Assembly (NCBI RefSeq): GCF_024347415.1
Contig: NZ_AP025476.1
Location: 3,410,001 to 3,474,000 of the forward strand
DNA length: 64,000 bases
Source of the DNA: Vibrio crassostreae
Lineage (GTDB): Bacteria > Pseudomonadota > Gammaproteobacteria > Enterobacterales > Vibrionaceae
Direction: 5' to 3'
Below the pieces are notes generated by a model. That model had not been told where the DNA came from and searched no databases. It saw nothing but the letters and a program-made list of their open reading frames with translations. The translations under genes and the position numbers were made by a program. Within the stretch, counting starts at the first letter, position 1. The number at the start of each line of letters is the position of its first letter. Shown piece by piece: positions 26,689 to 34,401 of the stretch.

Positions 26689-26714
26689 TTGCACGAATAT
26701 TTAAGGAAACAGAG

Positions 26715-27290
26715 ATGAAATCATACCTACTTATCGCAAGCGCTCTGCTGAGCAGTTCAGCCTTCGCCGACCAAATGGTGACTCTACAAGATGGAAAACA
26801 AGTACTACTGAAAGACGACTTTACGTGGCAGTACGTGGCACAGAAACAAGCGGAAGAAGTAGCGACAACTTCAGAGATCGCCGAGCCTGTCGCAGCAGTA
26901 CCCGTAGTCGCTGTCCCAGTTACGACGAACACGCGTGGCACTACGATTGTAGTGAATAGTAAAAAGCCAAGCTTACAGCTGTCTCAATCAGGAGTGGATG
27001 TTGTACTGGGTGCAAGTCGCTATGAAGGTGGTGAACTTATCATTCCGACAGCCATCACCAACCAAGGCACTCAAGCTGTCATTTTAGTATCACTTAACAT
27101 CAGCGTATTTACTGCAGAAGGTACGTTGTTGGCAGAAGAAGAAGTTGCTGTATGGAAATCAATCAAACGTATGGCTGACACATACTTGCGACCAAAGACG
27201 GGTGAAGAAGGCAAGCTAATCAAGATCGACCTAGAACAACACCCTGAATATCAGATTAAAGCTGAGATTACTGAAGTACTGGCTCGCTAA
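26715..27290 (+). CDS. DUF3157-like exported protein downstream of trkH
   Basis: A 191-aa protein with a clear signal peptide ([18 protein letters not shown], cut near residue 18). The mature start [23 protein letters not shown] resembles a short beta domain, followed by an Ala/Val/Pro-rich linker (about 50-72) and a C-terminal domain of beta character. I recognise it only as the DUF3157 family from memory. Start at 26715 is chosen because AAGGAAACAG precedes it and a signal peptide results. Probably co-transcribed with trkH. Its stop overlaps the convergent hemolysin-III-type gene by four bases. Function unknown. Confidence 0.8.
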   Translation: MKSYLLIASALLSSSAFADQMVTLQDGKQVLLKDDFTWQYVAQKQAEEVATTSEIAEPVAAVPVVAVPVTTNTRGTTIVVNSKKPSLQLSQSGVDVVLGASRYEGGELIIPTAITNQGTQAVILVSLNISVFTAEGTLLAEEEVAVWKSIKRMADTYLRPKTGEEGKLIKIDLEQHPEYQIKAEITEVLAR

Positions 27291-27940
27291 ACCGGAGTCA
27301 CGTACAGATAGATAGCGAAGAAATGGCAAGCGCAACCCGCCAATACAAACAAGTGCCAGATTGCATGGTTGTAAGGGATGCGTTTTGCAACATAGAAAAT
27401 CACACCCAGCGAATAGATCACCCCGCCAACCGCTAACAACACCAAACCACCTATATCGATGTTCATCGCTAATTGATAAACAACAATCAAAGATAGCCAG
27501 CCCATCGCTAAGTAAATGAACAGCGATAAGCGCTTGAATCGGTAAACGAAGGCAATCTTCATGATGATACCGACCAGCGCAATTCCCCAAATAACCGCCA
27601 TCAAGCCCATTGCCAATGGGGTTCTTAAGCCAACCAATAAAAACGGCGTGTAGCTACCTGCGATCAGTAAATAAATCGCACAGTGATCGAGGGTTTTTAG
27701 TAAACGCTTAGTTTTTTCTGTGGTGATCGAGTGATAAAGCGTGGAAGCAAGAAAGAGCAGGATAATGCTGCTGCCATAGATTGTCATACTGGCAACCGTC
27801 AACATGTCGGCTTGGTAATCAAACGCGCGAATCAGTAGCAAGATCAGACCAATAACGCCAAGCACGACGCCCAAGCCGTGGGTTATCGCATTAGCGCGTT
27901 CTTCGATGTCGCTGTATTCGCTAGCTGATGATGCAGACAT
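27287..27940 (-). CDS. Hemolysin III / PAQR-family membrane protein
   Basis: A 217-aa inner-membrane protein with seven hydrophobic segments, of the HlyIII/YqfA family related to PAQR receptors. Family motifs are [12 protein letters not shown] near the N-terminus, LYHSI after the third helix, and [16 protein letters not shown] (about residue 90-105), plus the C-terminal [20 protein letters not shown] with the histidines that bind zinc in PAQR-type proteins. Start 27940 is preferred to 27967 because AGGA lies five bases upstream. True hemolytic activity is not implied. Confidence 0.88.
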   Translation of the reverse strand: MSASSASEYSDIEERANAITHGLGVVLGVIGLILLLIRAFDYQADMLTVASMTIYGSSIILLFLASTLYHSITTEKTKRLLKTLDHCAIYLLIAGSYTPFLLVGLRTPLAMGLMAVIWGIALVGIIMKIAFVYRFKRLSLFIYLAMGWLSLIVVYQLAMNIDIGGLVLLAVGGVIYSLGVIFYVAKRIPYNHAIWHLFVLAGCACHFFAIYLYVTPV

Positions 27941-27985
27941 GAGTATCCTACTAGAGTAAATGTTCAATTGACCTAGTATTGCACA

Positions 27986-28009
27986 TTAAGCTTACACGTG
28001 TAAGCTTAA
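27986..28009. repeat. Perfect 24-bp palindrome upstream of the hemolysin-III-type gene
   Basis: Twelve bases TTAAGCTTACAC are followed directly by their exact reverse complement, with no loop. The centre ACACGTGT lies about 50-70 bp upstream of the 27940 start. A weak promoter (TTACAC, 17 bp, AATACT on the minus strand) would overlap the right half. The form suits an operator for a dimeric repressor better than a terminator. Confidence 0.75.
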
Positions 28010-28096
28010 ATTTTTATGACAGCTTTTATGACATCAATGACGCCTAAACAGTGTGATAAGGCTAGGCTCTCTAAAACTAAAGAACCAAAAAGCGAA

Positions 28097-28888
28097 TTAA
28101 GAGGCGCTATCTAGATACTCAAGTACCATCTTGCCGGCTTCTTCTGGAGAGGTATCCAATGGCACACTCAATTGACGCTGTAGCTGGCCCACTCCCAATA
28201 AACTCGCCAACATGCCTTTGGCACCGTCGCGATTGCGATCTATCTCAAACCAAAGCTTAAGCTCAGTTTCGTCACGATGGGCAACAACTTCAAGCTCACG
28301 CCAGCGGCCATGATAAGGACCCGTAGTCGGTACAAACTCAAACTCTTGTACAAATGGCAGTTCAAAGCCTTCTACCGCTTCACACTCCACTTGGCGAATG
28401 CGCAGCCCTTGAGCTTCAAGTTCGTTAAAAATACCATCGAGGAGTGCATCAGGACGAACCGTTAAGATGTCTTTATCCGATGGATCAATTGCCATCGCAA
28501 TATCCAACCCGGTTTCTAGCCACACCTTTGAATCACCAATCGTGACCGGTGTGTTCAGCGGGACATCAAACTCACATTCAAAATCACGGGTTTCACCCGG
28601 CTGAATAACAAAGGCATACGGCAGGCTCCATTTGGCCAACGAGTATGTCTGGTGCATTCGACGTGTTTGACCACCTTCTTGCCTTTGCGAGTTCATGGTA
28701 ACTTCTTTAACGTAACGACAGCACAAGTTGAGATCGATATTGTCGATCTCTTGTGGCTGAGCGCCACCATAGACATGCACAATAATGCTCGCTTTCTTAC
28801 CTGGATAAAGCACTTCCTGTTGCAATACAGAATCCACCTTGGCAGATCCAATTCCAAAACTTGCTAACGTTTTCTTTAAGAACGACAT
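28097..28888 (-). CDS. Spo0M-like (SpoOM family) protein
   Basis: A 263-aa cytoplasmic protein matching the Spo0M/arrestin-like family: N-terminal FLKKTLASFGIGSAKVDSVL, then PGKKASIIVHVYGGAQPQEID, with a two-lobed beta-sandwich expected. In Bacillus Spo0M affects sporulation timing; in non-sporulating gamma-proteobacteria the role is not known. Start 28888 is preferred to a GTG two codons upstream because AGGAGG lies five bases before the ATG. It stands alone between two intergenic regions. Confidence 0.85.
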   Translation of the reverse strand: MSFLKKTLASFGIGSAKVDSVLQQEVLYPGKKASIIVHVYGGAQPQEIDNIDLNLCCRYVKEVTMNSQRQEGGQTRRMHQTYSLAKWSLPYAFVIQPGETRDFECEFDVPLNTPVTIGDSKVWLETGLDIAMAIDPSDKDILTVRPDALLDGIFNELEAQGLRIRQVECEAVEGFELPFVQEFEFVPTTGPYHGRWRELEVVAHRDETELKLWFEIDRNRDGAKGMLASLLGVGQLQRQLSVPLDTSPEEAGKMVLEYLDSAS

Positions 28889-29003
28889 ATGCACCTCCTT
28901 TAAAGCATCATCTTAAGCCTGAAAGAGGTTCAAACTCAAATATACTGCTCACACTATTTTAGCTCTAATATCGTCTATTTATCACTCAGGCGTCGATCGA
29001 TAA

Positions 29004-29044
29004 CTTAGATAGTGATAATCTAAGCCTTGATATGCATGCATATC
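29004..29044 (+). repeat. Hairpin and 16-bp palindrome at the start of the small ORF pair
   Basis: CTTAGAT...ATCTAAG (29004-29024) is a 7-bp stem. Just after it the 16 bases GATATGCATGCATATC (29029-29044) are a perfect palindrome that contains the first ATG of the 43-codon ORF. Either could bind a regulator or control initiation. Confidence 0.5.
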
Positions 29045-29163
29045 ATTATCCTGATTTATTCTTCGGATTGGCGAAAGCCAGACGAGTAACGCTTCAAGCA
29101 ATTGAAGTGGAGCTCATGGTAAATCAGGCCATTAGATTGGCAATGGATATGCCTGACCGTTAG
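29032..29163 (+). CDS. Small hypothetical protein, 43 aa
   Basis: An open frame from ATG 29032 to TAG 29163. The peptide starts MHAYHYPDLFFG and ends DMPDR, with a middle stretch (KARRVTLQAIEVELMVNQAI) of amphipathic helical pattern. There is no clear Shine-Dalgarno, and the frame remains open upstream to about 28969 without an ATG, GTG or TTG, so the start or even its coding status is uncertain. The stop lies eight bases before the next small ORF. I do not recognise a family. Confidence 0.4.
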   Translation: MHAYHYPDLFFGLAKARRVTLQAIEVELMVNQAIRLAMDMPDR

Positions 29164-29171
29164 GTAAATTA

Positions 29172-29339
29172 ATGCGCCCAACAGCTGTCAGGTTCTCGCA
29201 CACCAACCGTAGTGCGATGCGTCGTCGTAGTGGCTTTGTTGCTGCTCCAACGGCTAAGAAATTGGCTCCTACAATGACTCTAGTTGAGAAGACTGCTTTA
29301 TTAGCACCGACTACAACAAAAGTGATTAAAGCCGCTTAA
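29172..29339 (+). CDS. Small basic hypothetical protein, 55 aa
   Basis: ATG 29172 to TAA 29339. The peptide is strongly basic (six Arg and five Lys against one Glu), with an Arg-rich N-terminus (MRPTAVRFSHTNRSAMRRRS) and an Ala/Thr/Lys-rich C-terminus, suggesting nucleic-acid or ribosome contact. TTAGGT ends seven bases before the ATG and overlaps the stop of the 43-aa ORF. A strong terminator starts two bases after the stop, so a transcript does end here. Codons are similar to those of neighbours. Family unknown; no function is claimed. Confidence 0.6.
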   Translation: MRPTAVRFSHTNRSAMRRRSGFVAAPTAKKLAPTMTLVEKTALLAPTTTKVIKAA

Positions 29340-29340
29340 C

Positions 29341-29369
29341 AAAAAGCGCAGTTTTTACTGCGCTTTTTT
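29341..29369 (+). terminator. Terminator after the small ORF pair
   Basis: An 11-bp stem (AAAAAGCGCAG with CTGCGCTTTTT) ending in TTTTTTC, directly after the 55-aa ORF. Confidence 0.9.
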
Positions 29370-29434
29370 CTTGCCCGCTCCCATCTTGAAATGTGTTTAC
29401 ACATTGGTATTCCCTATCCGATTTGATACCTTAG

Positions 29435-29459
29435 CCACAAATCATTATAAAATTTGTGG
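29435..29459 (+). promoter_or_regulatory. Stem-loop overlapping the yihD ribosome-binding site
   Basis: CCACAAAT pairs with ATTTGTGG over a 9-nt loop. The last two G bases begin the yihD Shine-Dalgarno GGAG (29458-29461), so the fold could partly mask it. Confidence 0.5.
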
Positions 29460-29470
29460 AGAAATAAAGT

Positions 29471-29734
29471 ATGAAGTGTCACCGCATTGAAGAACTGCTT
29501 GAACTGATGGAGCCTGAGTGGCAGAAAGATCAAGAGCTTAACCTATTAGAGTTCATCATTAAGCTATCAAAAGAAGCGGGCTACCAAGGCAAGCTTGAAG
29601 AACTGACTGACGATGTTCTTATCTACCACCTAAAAATGCGCAACAGCGAAAAAGATGAAATGATCCCAGGCCTGAAAAAAGACCAAGAAGATGATTTCAA
29701 AACCGCAATTCTAAAAGCACGTGGCCTTCTTTAG
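29471..29734 (+). CDS. yihD: YihD family protein (DUF1040)
   Basis: An 87-aa cytoplasmic protein of unknown function, closely similar throughout to E. coli YihD ([45 protein letters not shown]). GGAG lies nine bases before the ATG. In E. coli yihD is also near srkA and dsbA. A terminator follows. Confidence 0.92.
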   Translation: MKCHRIEELLELMEPEWQKDQELNLLEFIIKLSKEAGYQGKLEELTDDVLIYHLKMRNSEKDEMIPGLKKDQEDDFKTAILKARGLL

Positions 29735-29784
29735 TCGCCCACTTGTTTAGAACTCAATTGCCGTATAGATAAAACACTCAATTT

Positions 29785-29811
29785 AAAAAGCGACCGCCAG
29801 GTCGCTTTTTT
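29785..29811 (+). terminator. Terminator after yihD
   Basis: AAAAAGCGACC pairs with GGTCGCTTTTT, followed by TGTTT. The rest of the 325-bp gap to ccoG holds a possible TATAAT at 29901-29906 and no gene that I can support. Confidence 0.9.
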
Positions 29812-30059
29812 GTTTCTGTTCGCTATTTTTTCGTCACAACTGTTATGACTTTTGTTGTTAAAGGTTGATAGCGTTAAAGAAATGAGAACAAGATTGTCGC
29901 TATAATCGCCATCCATAAGAATCTTCTAAAATAATAAGAGTGAGTGCGATAACAACAAATGCACCAAGCTCAATTTCAACAGGTTCTCTAAACCATACTT
30001 TCAAGTAATGTCGTCATGCCCGATTTAACCGGGCAAACAAGCCACAAAAAGGATAGTTC

Positions 30060-31478
30060 ATGAGTCAGGATAAAATCGATATCAAAGATGTGACTCCTAA
30101 AACCTTTAACCCGAAAACACATAAAGGTAATGGAGATCGATTTAACCCAAGTAACCGAATCTATGTTCGAGAAAGCAAAGGTAAATTCCAACAACTGCGT
30201 CGTTATGGCGGTTGGTTCTTACTTTTACTTTTTGCGCTTATTCCATGGATTCCATTTGGTGAACGCCAAGCGATCTTGCTCGATATCGGCAACCAACAGT
30301 TCAACTTCTTTGGCACCACCTTATACCCGCAAGATCTGACCCTACTCGCGATCCTATTTATGATTGCTGCGTTTGGCTTATTCTTCATAACCACCTTCTT
30401 AGGCCGTGTCTGGTGTGGCTATTTATGCCCGCAAACCGTCTGGACCTTCATGTACATTTGGTTCGAAGAGAAACTAGAAGGTGCTGCCAATAAGCGAAGA
30501 AAACAAGACTCGGGCAAACTAACGAGCAATTTAATCCTCAGAAAAACCCTCAAACACATTGCGTGGTGGGCGATTGCCATTGCGACGGGCTTAACCTTTG
30601 TTGGTTACTTCATCCCAATTAAAGAGTTAGTGGTTGGCTTCTTTACCTTTAACTCGTCTTTCTGGCCGGTGTTTTGGGTACTGTTCTTTGCTGGGTGTAC
30701 TTATGCCAATGCTGGTTGGATGCGCTCGATTGTTTGTCTGCACATGTGTCCTTACGCGCGTTTCCAATCGGCAATGTTCGACAAAGACACCTTCATCGTG
30801 GGCTACGATTCAGAACGCGGTGAAAGCCGTGGCCCTCGCTCTCGTAAAGCCGATCCAAAAGAGCTTGGTCTAGGCGACTGTATTGACTGTAATCTATGTG
30901 TTCAAGTGTGCCCAACGGGTATCGATATCCGTGACGGCCTGCAATATGAGTGTATTAACTGCGGCGCGTGTATTGATGCCTGTGACAACACCATGGAGCG
31001 TATGGGCTACGAGAAAGGCCTGATCAACTACACCACCGAGCACAGACTTGAAGGTCACTCGACCAAGGTAATGCGTCCTAAACTGTTGGGCTATGGCGCC
31101 ATCTTGATCGTGATGCTGGGCTTGTTCTTCGCCCAAATCGCGAGCGTTGATCCTGCCGGCCTAAGTGTTCTGCGTGACCGAAACCAGTTGTTCAGAGTCA
31201 ATAACCAAGGGTTGGTTGAAAACACCTACACCTTGAAAGTGATCAACAAGACTCAACAAGAGCAAGAGTACAAGCTCGATGTTAGCGGACTGCCCGATTC
31301 TATCTGGTACGGCAAACAGACGATTACTGTCGATCCAGGCGAGGTTTTGAACCTACCTATCAGTTTAGGCGCCGACCCAGAAAAACTGAGCTCACCAGTT
31401 TCGACAATTCAGTTTATACTCTCGGATAATGAAGAGTTTACGATGGAAGTCGAAAGCCGCTTTATCAAGAAGCTCTGA
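30060..31478 (+). CDS. ccoG: Cytochrome c oxidase accessory protein CcoG (FixG/RdxA)
   Basis: A 472-aa inner-membrane iron-sulfur protein that helps insert copper into cbb3-type oxidase. About five membrane segments lie before residue 235 and one near 345, with the cysteine motif GRVWCGYLCPQTVW near 115-128. The cytoplasmic ferredoxin-like part carries two 4Fe-4S sets, CIDCNLCVQVCP and CINCGACIDACDN (about 274-310), and the C-terminus is the Ig-like FixG_C domain. AAAAGGAT precedes the ATG. The ccoNOPQ genes are not in this window. Confidence 0.95.
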   Translation: MSQDKIDIKDVTPKTFNPKTHKGNGDRFNPSNRIYVRESKGKFQQLRRYGGWFLLLLFALIPWIPFGERQAILLDIGNQQFNFFGTTLYPQDLTLLAILFMIAAFGLFFITTFLGRVWCGYLCPQTVWTFMYIWFEEKLEGAANKRRKQDSGKLTSNLILRKTLKHIAWWAIAIATGLTFVGYFIPIKELVVGFFTFNSSFWPVFWVLFFAGCTYANAGWMRSIVCLHMCPYARFQSAMFDKDTFIVGYDSERGESRGPRSRKADPKELGLGDCIDCNLCVQVCPTGIDIRDGLQYECINCGACIDACDNTMERMGYEKGLINYTTEHRLEGHSTKVMRPKLLGYGAILIVMLGLFFAQIASVDPAGLSVLRDRNQLFRVNNQGLVENTYTLKVINKTQQEQEYKLDVSGLPDSIWYGKQTITVDPGEVLNLPISLGADPEKLSSPVSTIQFILSDNEEFTMEVESRFIKKL

Positions 31479-31520
31479 TACCAGCCTCCTTAGCGCTTGG
31501 TATAACAACCCAATAAATGG

Positions 31521-31547
31521 AAAAAGGCTCAGTAATGAGCCTTTTTT
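31521..31547 (+). terminator. Terminator after ccoG, abutting srkA
   Basis: AAAAAGGCTCA pairs with TGAGCCTTTTT over GTAA and is followed by TTATT. It ends six bases before the likely srkA ATG. Confidence 0.85.
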
Positions 31548-31552
31548 ATTCT

Positions 31553-32539
31553 ATGACGATGCAAGCCTTTAATTTTGATAACCTGACTCCTGACTTCATG
31601 TGGTACGCACTGGAGAGTATTGGAGTTCGTGCTGAATCCGGGCTTCTCGCTCTCAACAGTTACGAAAATCGGGTCTATCAATTCACCGATGAAGACCGTA
31701 AACGCTACGTCGTTAAGTTTTATCGTCCGCAGCGCTGGAACAAAGCCCAGATCCAAGAAGAGCACGACTTCGCGTTAGAACTGATTGAACAAGAGATGCC
31801 TGTCGCTCCACCAATGCGAGTCAACGGTGAAACCTTGCATGAATATCAAGGCTACCTGTTTGCATTGTTCGAAAGCGTTGGCGGCAGACAGTATGAAGTC
31901 GACAATCTAGATCAACTGGAAGGCGTTGGACGTTTTCTGGGTCGTATTCATAAAGCCAGCGCGGGAAGAACATTCCAACATCGCCCGACCATCAGCTTAG
32001 ATGAATACCTTTATCAGCCACGTAAGATTCTAGAGAACTCTCAGTTTATCCCGACACACCTAGAAAAAGCGTTCTTCAATGACGTAGACCTTCTGATAAA
32101 AGAGCTAGAGAGTCAGTGGCCGAGCAACATTGACAACATCCGCCTGCATGGTGATTGCCACCCAGGCAACATCTTGTGGCGCGATGGACCAATGTTCGTC
32201 GATCTTGATGACGCACGTAATGGCCCTGCGATACAAGATCTGTGGATGCTACTCAACGGTGAACGCCAAGATAAACTGATGCAACTCGATATTCTGCTAG
32301 AGAGTTATCAAGAGTTTTGCGATTTTAATACCTCGCAACTGAAACTAATCGAACCACTACGCGGTCTACGTATGGTGCATTACATGGCATGGTTAGCGAA
32401 GCGATGGCACGATCCAGCGTTTCCATTAGCCTTCCCGTGGTTTAATGATCCGAAATATTGGGAGCAACAAGTACTTGCTTGTAAAGAGCAAATTGCTACC
32501 CTGCAAGAGCCACCACTTTCGTTAATGCCTCAGTGGTAA
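31553..32539 (+). CDS. srkA: Stress response kinase A (SrkA/YihE)
   Basis: A cytoplasmic Ser/Thr kinase with an aminoglycoside-phosphotransferase-like fold; E. coli SrkA guards against stress death linked to MazEF. At 328 aa the match is strong: GLLALNSYENRVYQF, KFYRPQRW with the ATP-binding lysine, and the catalytic RLHGDCHPGNILWRDG followed by metal-binding VDLDDARNGP. Start 31553 gives MTMQAFNF; the frame also has ATGs at 31517 and 31535 within the ccoG terminator. No Shine-Dalgarno is visible. dsbA follows as in E. coli. Confidence 0.93.
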   Translation: MTMQAFNFDNLTPDFMWYALESIGVRAESGLLALNSYENRVYQFTDEDRKRYVVKFYRPQRWNKAQIQEEHDFALELIEQEMPVAPPMRVNGETLHEYQGYLFALFESVGGRQYEVDNLDQLEGVGRFLGRIHKASAGRTFQHRPTISLDEYLYQPRKILENSQFIPTHLEKAFFNDVDLLIKELESQWPSNIDNIRLHGDCHPGNILWRDGPMFVDLDDARNGPAIQDLWMLLNGERQDKLMQLDILLESYQEFCDFNTSQLKLIEPLRGLRMVHYMAWLAKRWHDPAFPLAFPWFNDPKYWEQQVLACKEQIATLQEPPLSLMPQW

Positions 32540-32594
32540 CAGCAATCGCAACATACAACTAGATAAAAATTCAAACATAATGGAGATTGGATAA

Positions 32595-33194
32595 ATGAAA
32601 AAGCTATTCGCATTTTTCTCATTGATCATGTTGAGCCTTTCAGCTCACGCTGCGAAATTTAACGAAGGTGAACACTACAAAGTTCTCGATCTAGAAGCAT
32701 CAAAAAAACCAATGGTGACAGAGTTCTTCTCTTTTTACTGCCCACACTGTAATAGCTTTGAGCCAATCATCCAGCAGCTAAAACAGCAGCTACCTAAAGA
32801 CGCTAAGTTACAGAAGAACCATGTTTCATTCATGGGTGGCAACATGGGTCTGCCAATGAGCAAAGCTTACGCGACCATGATTGCACTGAAAGTTGAAGAC
32901 AAAATGGTACCAGTGATGTTTAACCGCATCCACACCATGAACAAGCCACCACGTGATGAAGCCGAATTGCGTCAAATCTTCCTAGATGAAGGCGTTGATG
33001 CTAAGAAATTCGATGCGGCATACAACGGCTTTGCTGTAGATTCTATGGTTCGTCGCTTCGACAAAGCATTCAAAGACAGCGGCCTTTCTGGCGTACCAGC
33101 AGTCATAGTGAATAACCGCTACCTAGTAGAAGCTCAAGGTATCAGCTCTCTTGATGAGTACTTCGAGCTCGTTAACTTCTTATTGAAGAAGTAA
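32595..33194 (+). CDS. dsbA: Thiol:disulfide interchange protein DsbA
   Basis: A periplasmic oxidase that inserts disulfides into exported proteins. 199 aa with a signal peptide (cut after LSAHA, residue 19), the CPHC active site (49-52) and the cis-proline loop [19 protein letters not shown] precedes the ATG. Probably co-transcribed with srkA; a UUCG-loop terminator follows. Confidence 0.97.
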   Translation: MKKLFAFFSLIMLSLSAHAAKFNEGEHYKVLDLEASKKPMVTEFFSFYCPHCNSFEPIIQQLKQQLPKDAKLQKNHVSFMGGNMGLPMSKAYATMIALKVEDKMVPVMFNRIHTMNKPPRDEAELRQIFLDEGVDAKKFDAAYNGFAVDSMVRRFDKAFKDSGLSGVPAVIVNNRYLVEAQGISSLDEYFELVNFLLKK

Positions 33195-33204
33195 GCCATT
33201 GATG

Positions 33205-33228
33205 AAAGGAAGCTTCGGCTTCCTTTTT
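33205..33228 (+). terminator. Terminator after dsbA
   Basis: AAAGGAAGC and GCTTCCTTT enclose the stable TTCG tetraloop, with a TTTTTTT tail. Confidence 0.92.
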
Positions 33229-33332
33229 TTACTAGTTCAAAAATCATCATTGATAAATAATCAGCCAAAAAACGTAGTACTTTACTGATATTAATAACCC
33301 GTCCTAAGAATCGGTGGGCAAGGAGCCCTTAA

Positions 33333-34286
33333 ATGAACATAAAAATAACTCTCCTGGCATTGAGCGTTGCTACTGCGCCCGCGTTTGCCAAGCTTGCTGA
33401 TGAGCCAGGTTTCAGTGGTGAAATATCTATCAACACCGGTGTCACTTCTTCGACCTCAAATTTTAATACCGACGCTGACAGTAAGATCTCCTCAACCAAT
33501 CAAAAAGCTTCGTCTGAGAGCTCGTTTTTAGTTGCACCTCTCGGCAGCATTGCTTACACCTTTGGTGAAAATCTGAACCATCAGGTTTACACAGGTACCG
33601 CTCGTGATGACGTAGCGACAGGTACTGTAGTGCTAGAGGTTGGTTACAAATACCAGCTTGAGTCTGGAATGGTGATCGACGCTTCACTGCTGCCAACCAT
33701 TATGTCGGGTGAAACTTGGGCTGATCCGTACAACACCACATCAGCTCGCACGAAGACCGATGAAACTGGCAATGCGTTTCGTTTGAAGCTAAGCAACATT
33801 GTGGGGTCAGCTTTCTCGCTAGACATGGCCTACGCCACCAAAGATGTGGAAGAAGATCGCGTTGAAGAAGCACTAAAACGCGACGCCGATACCTTCTACC
33901 TGAAAGGTCAATATCGCCAGCCGATTAGCCGTACTATGATGCTGGTACCGTCTTTGATTTATCAATCAAGTGATGCAGACGGCGATGCGGCATCGTTCGA
34001 GCAGTTCGGTGGTGAGGTCAGCTTATTTGGTGGTATGGGACGTCATCAATACGCACTAACGGCGGGTTACAACCAACGCTCTTATGATGCAAGCAGCATC
34101 ACTTTCCAAAAGAAACGCAGCGACGACAACATCAATCTATTCGCCGCCTATGAATATGATCAATTCATGGATTGGGAAAACTGGTCGTTCGTATCTCTTG
34201 CGGGTTACGGCACTAGCGATTCCAATATCACCTTCTACGACGAGTCTCAATACATCGTTTCAGTTGGCTTGAACTACAAATTCTAA
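33333..34286 (+). CDS. DUF2860-like outer-membrane beta-barrel protein
   Basis: A 317-aa exported protein with a signal peptide ending near APAFA (residue 19). The body shows alternating polar/hydrophobic strands, paired periodic aromatic residues, and the last residue is Phe in GLNYKF, the usual signal of an outer-membrane barrel. I recall it as DUF2860, a family common in Vibrio, without known function. AAGGAGCCC precedes the ATG. It stands as a single gene between two terminators. Confidence 0.8.
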   Translation: MNIKITLLALSVATAPAFAKLADEPGFSGEISINTGVTSSTSNFNTDADSKISSTNQKASSESSFLVAPLGSIAYTFGENLNHQVYTGTARDDVATGTVVLEVGYKYQLESGMVIDASLLPTIMSGETWADPYNTTSARTKTDETGNAFRLKLSNIVGSAFSLDMAYATKDVEEDRVEEALKRDADTFYLKGQYRQPISRTMMLVPSLIYQSSDADGDAASFEQFGGEVSLFGGMGRHQYALTAGYNQRSYDASSITFQKKRSDDNINLFAAYEYDQFMDWENWSFVSLAGYGTSDSNITFYDESQYIVSVGLNYKF

Positions 34287-34317
34287 CTCCAGCCAGCGCC
34301 AATAAATTATCAAACCA

Positions 34318-34347
34318 AAGCCTGCTCACTGAAGCAGGCTTTTTTGT
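34318..34347 (+). terminator. Terminator after the DUF2860-like gene
   Basis: AAAGCCTGCT pairs with AGCAGGCTTT, followed by TTTTGTTTG. It may also act weakly on the convergent yifB transcript. Confidence 0.88.
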
Positions 34348-34401
34348 TTGTATACCAATCACAGTAAATAAATGGCCAGTTGTTTACTACCATTAGCATG
34401 A

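Noticed and set aside
28981..29171. A GEMM-type (cyclic-di-GMP) or other known riboswitch before the small ORFs
   Set aside because: A CGAAAGCC-like string caught the eye, but the conserved core elements and tetraloop-receptor arrangement are missing.
29032..29339. Toxin-antitoxin pair
   Set aside because: Size and tandem order would fit, but there is no family similarity, no toxin hydrophobicity and the basic partner has no DNA-binding fold I can recognise.
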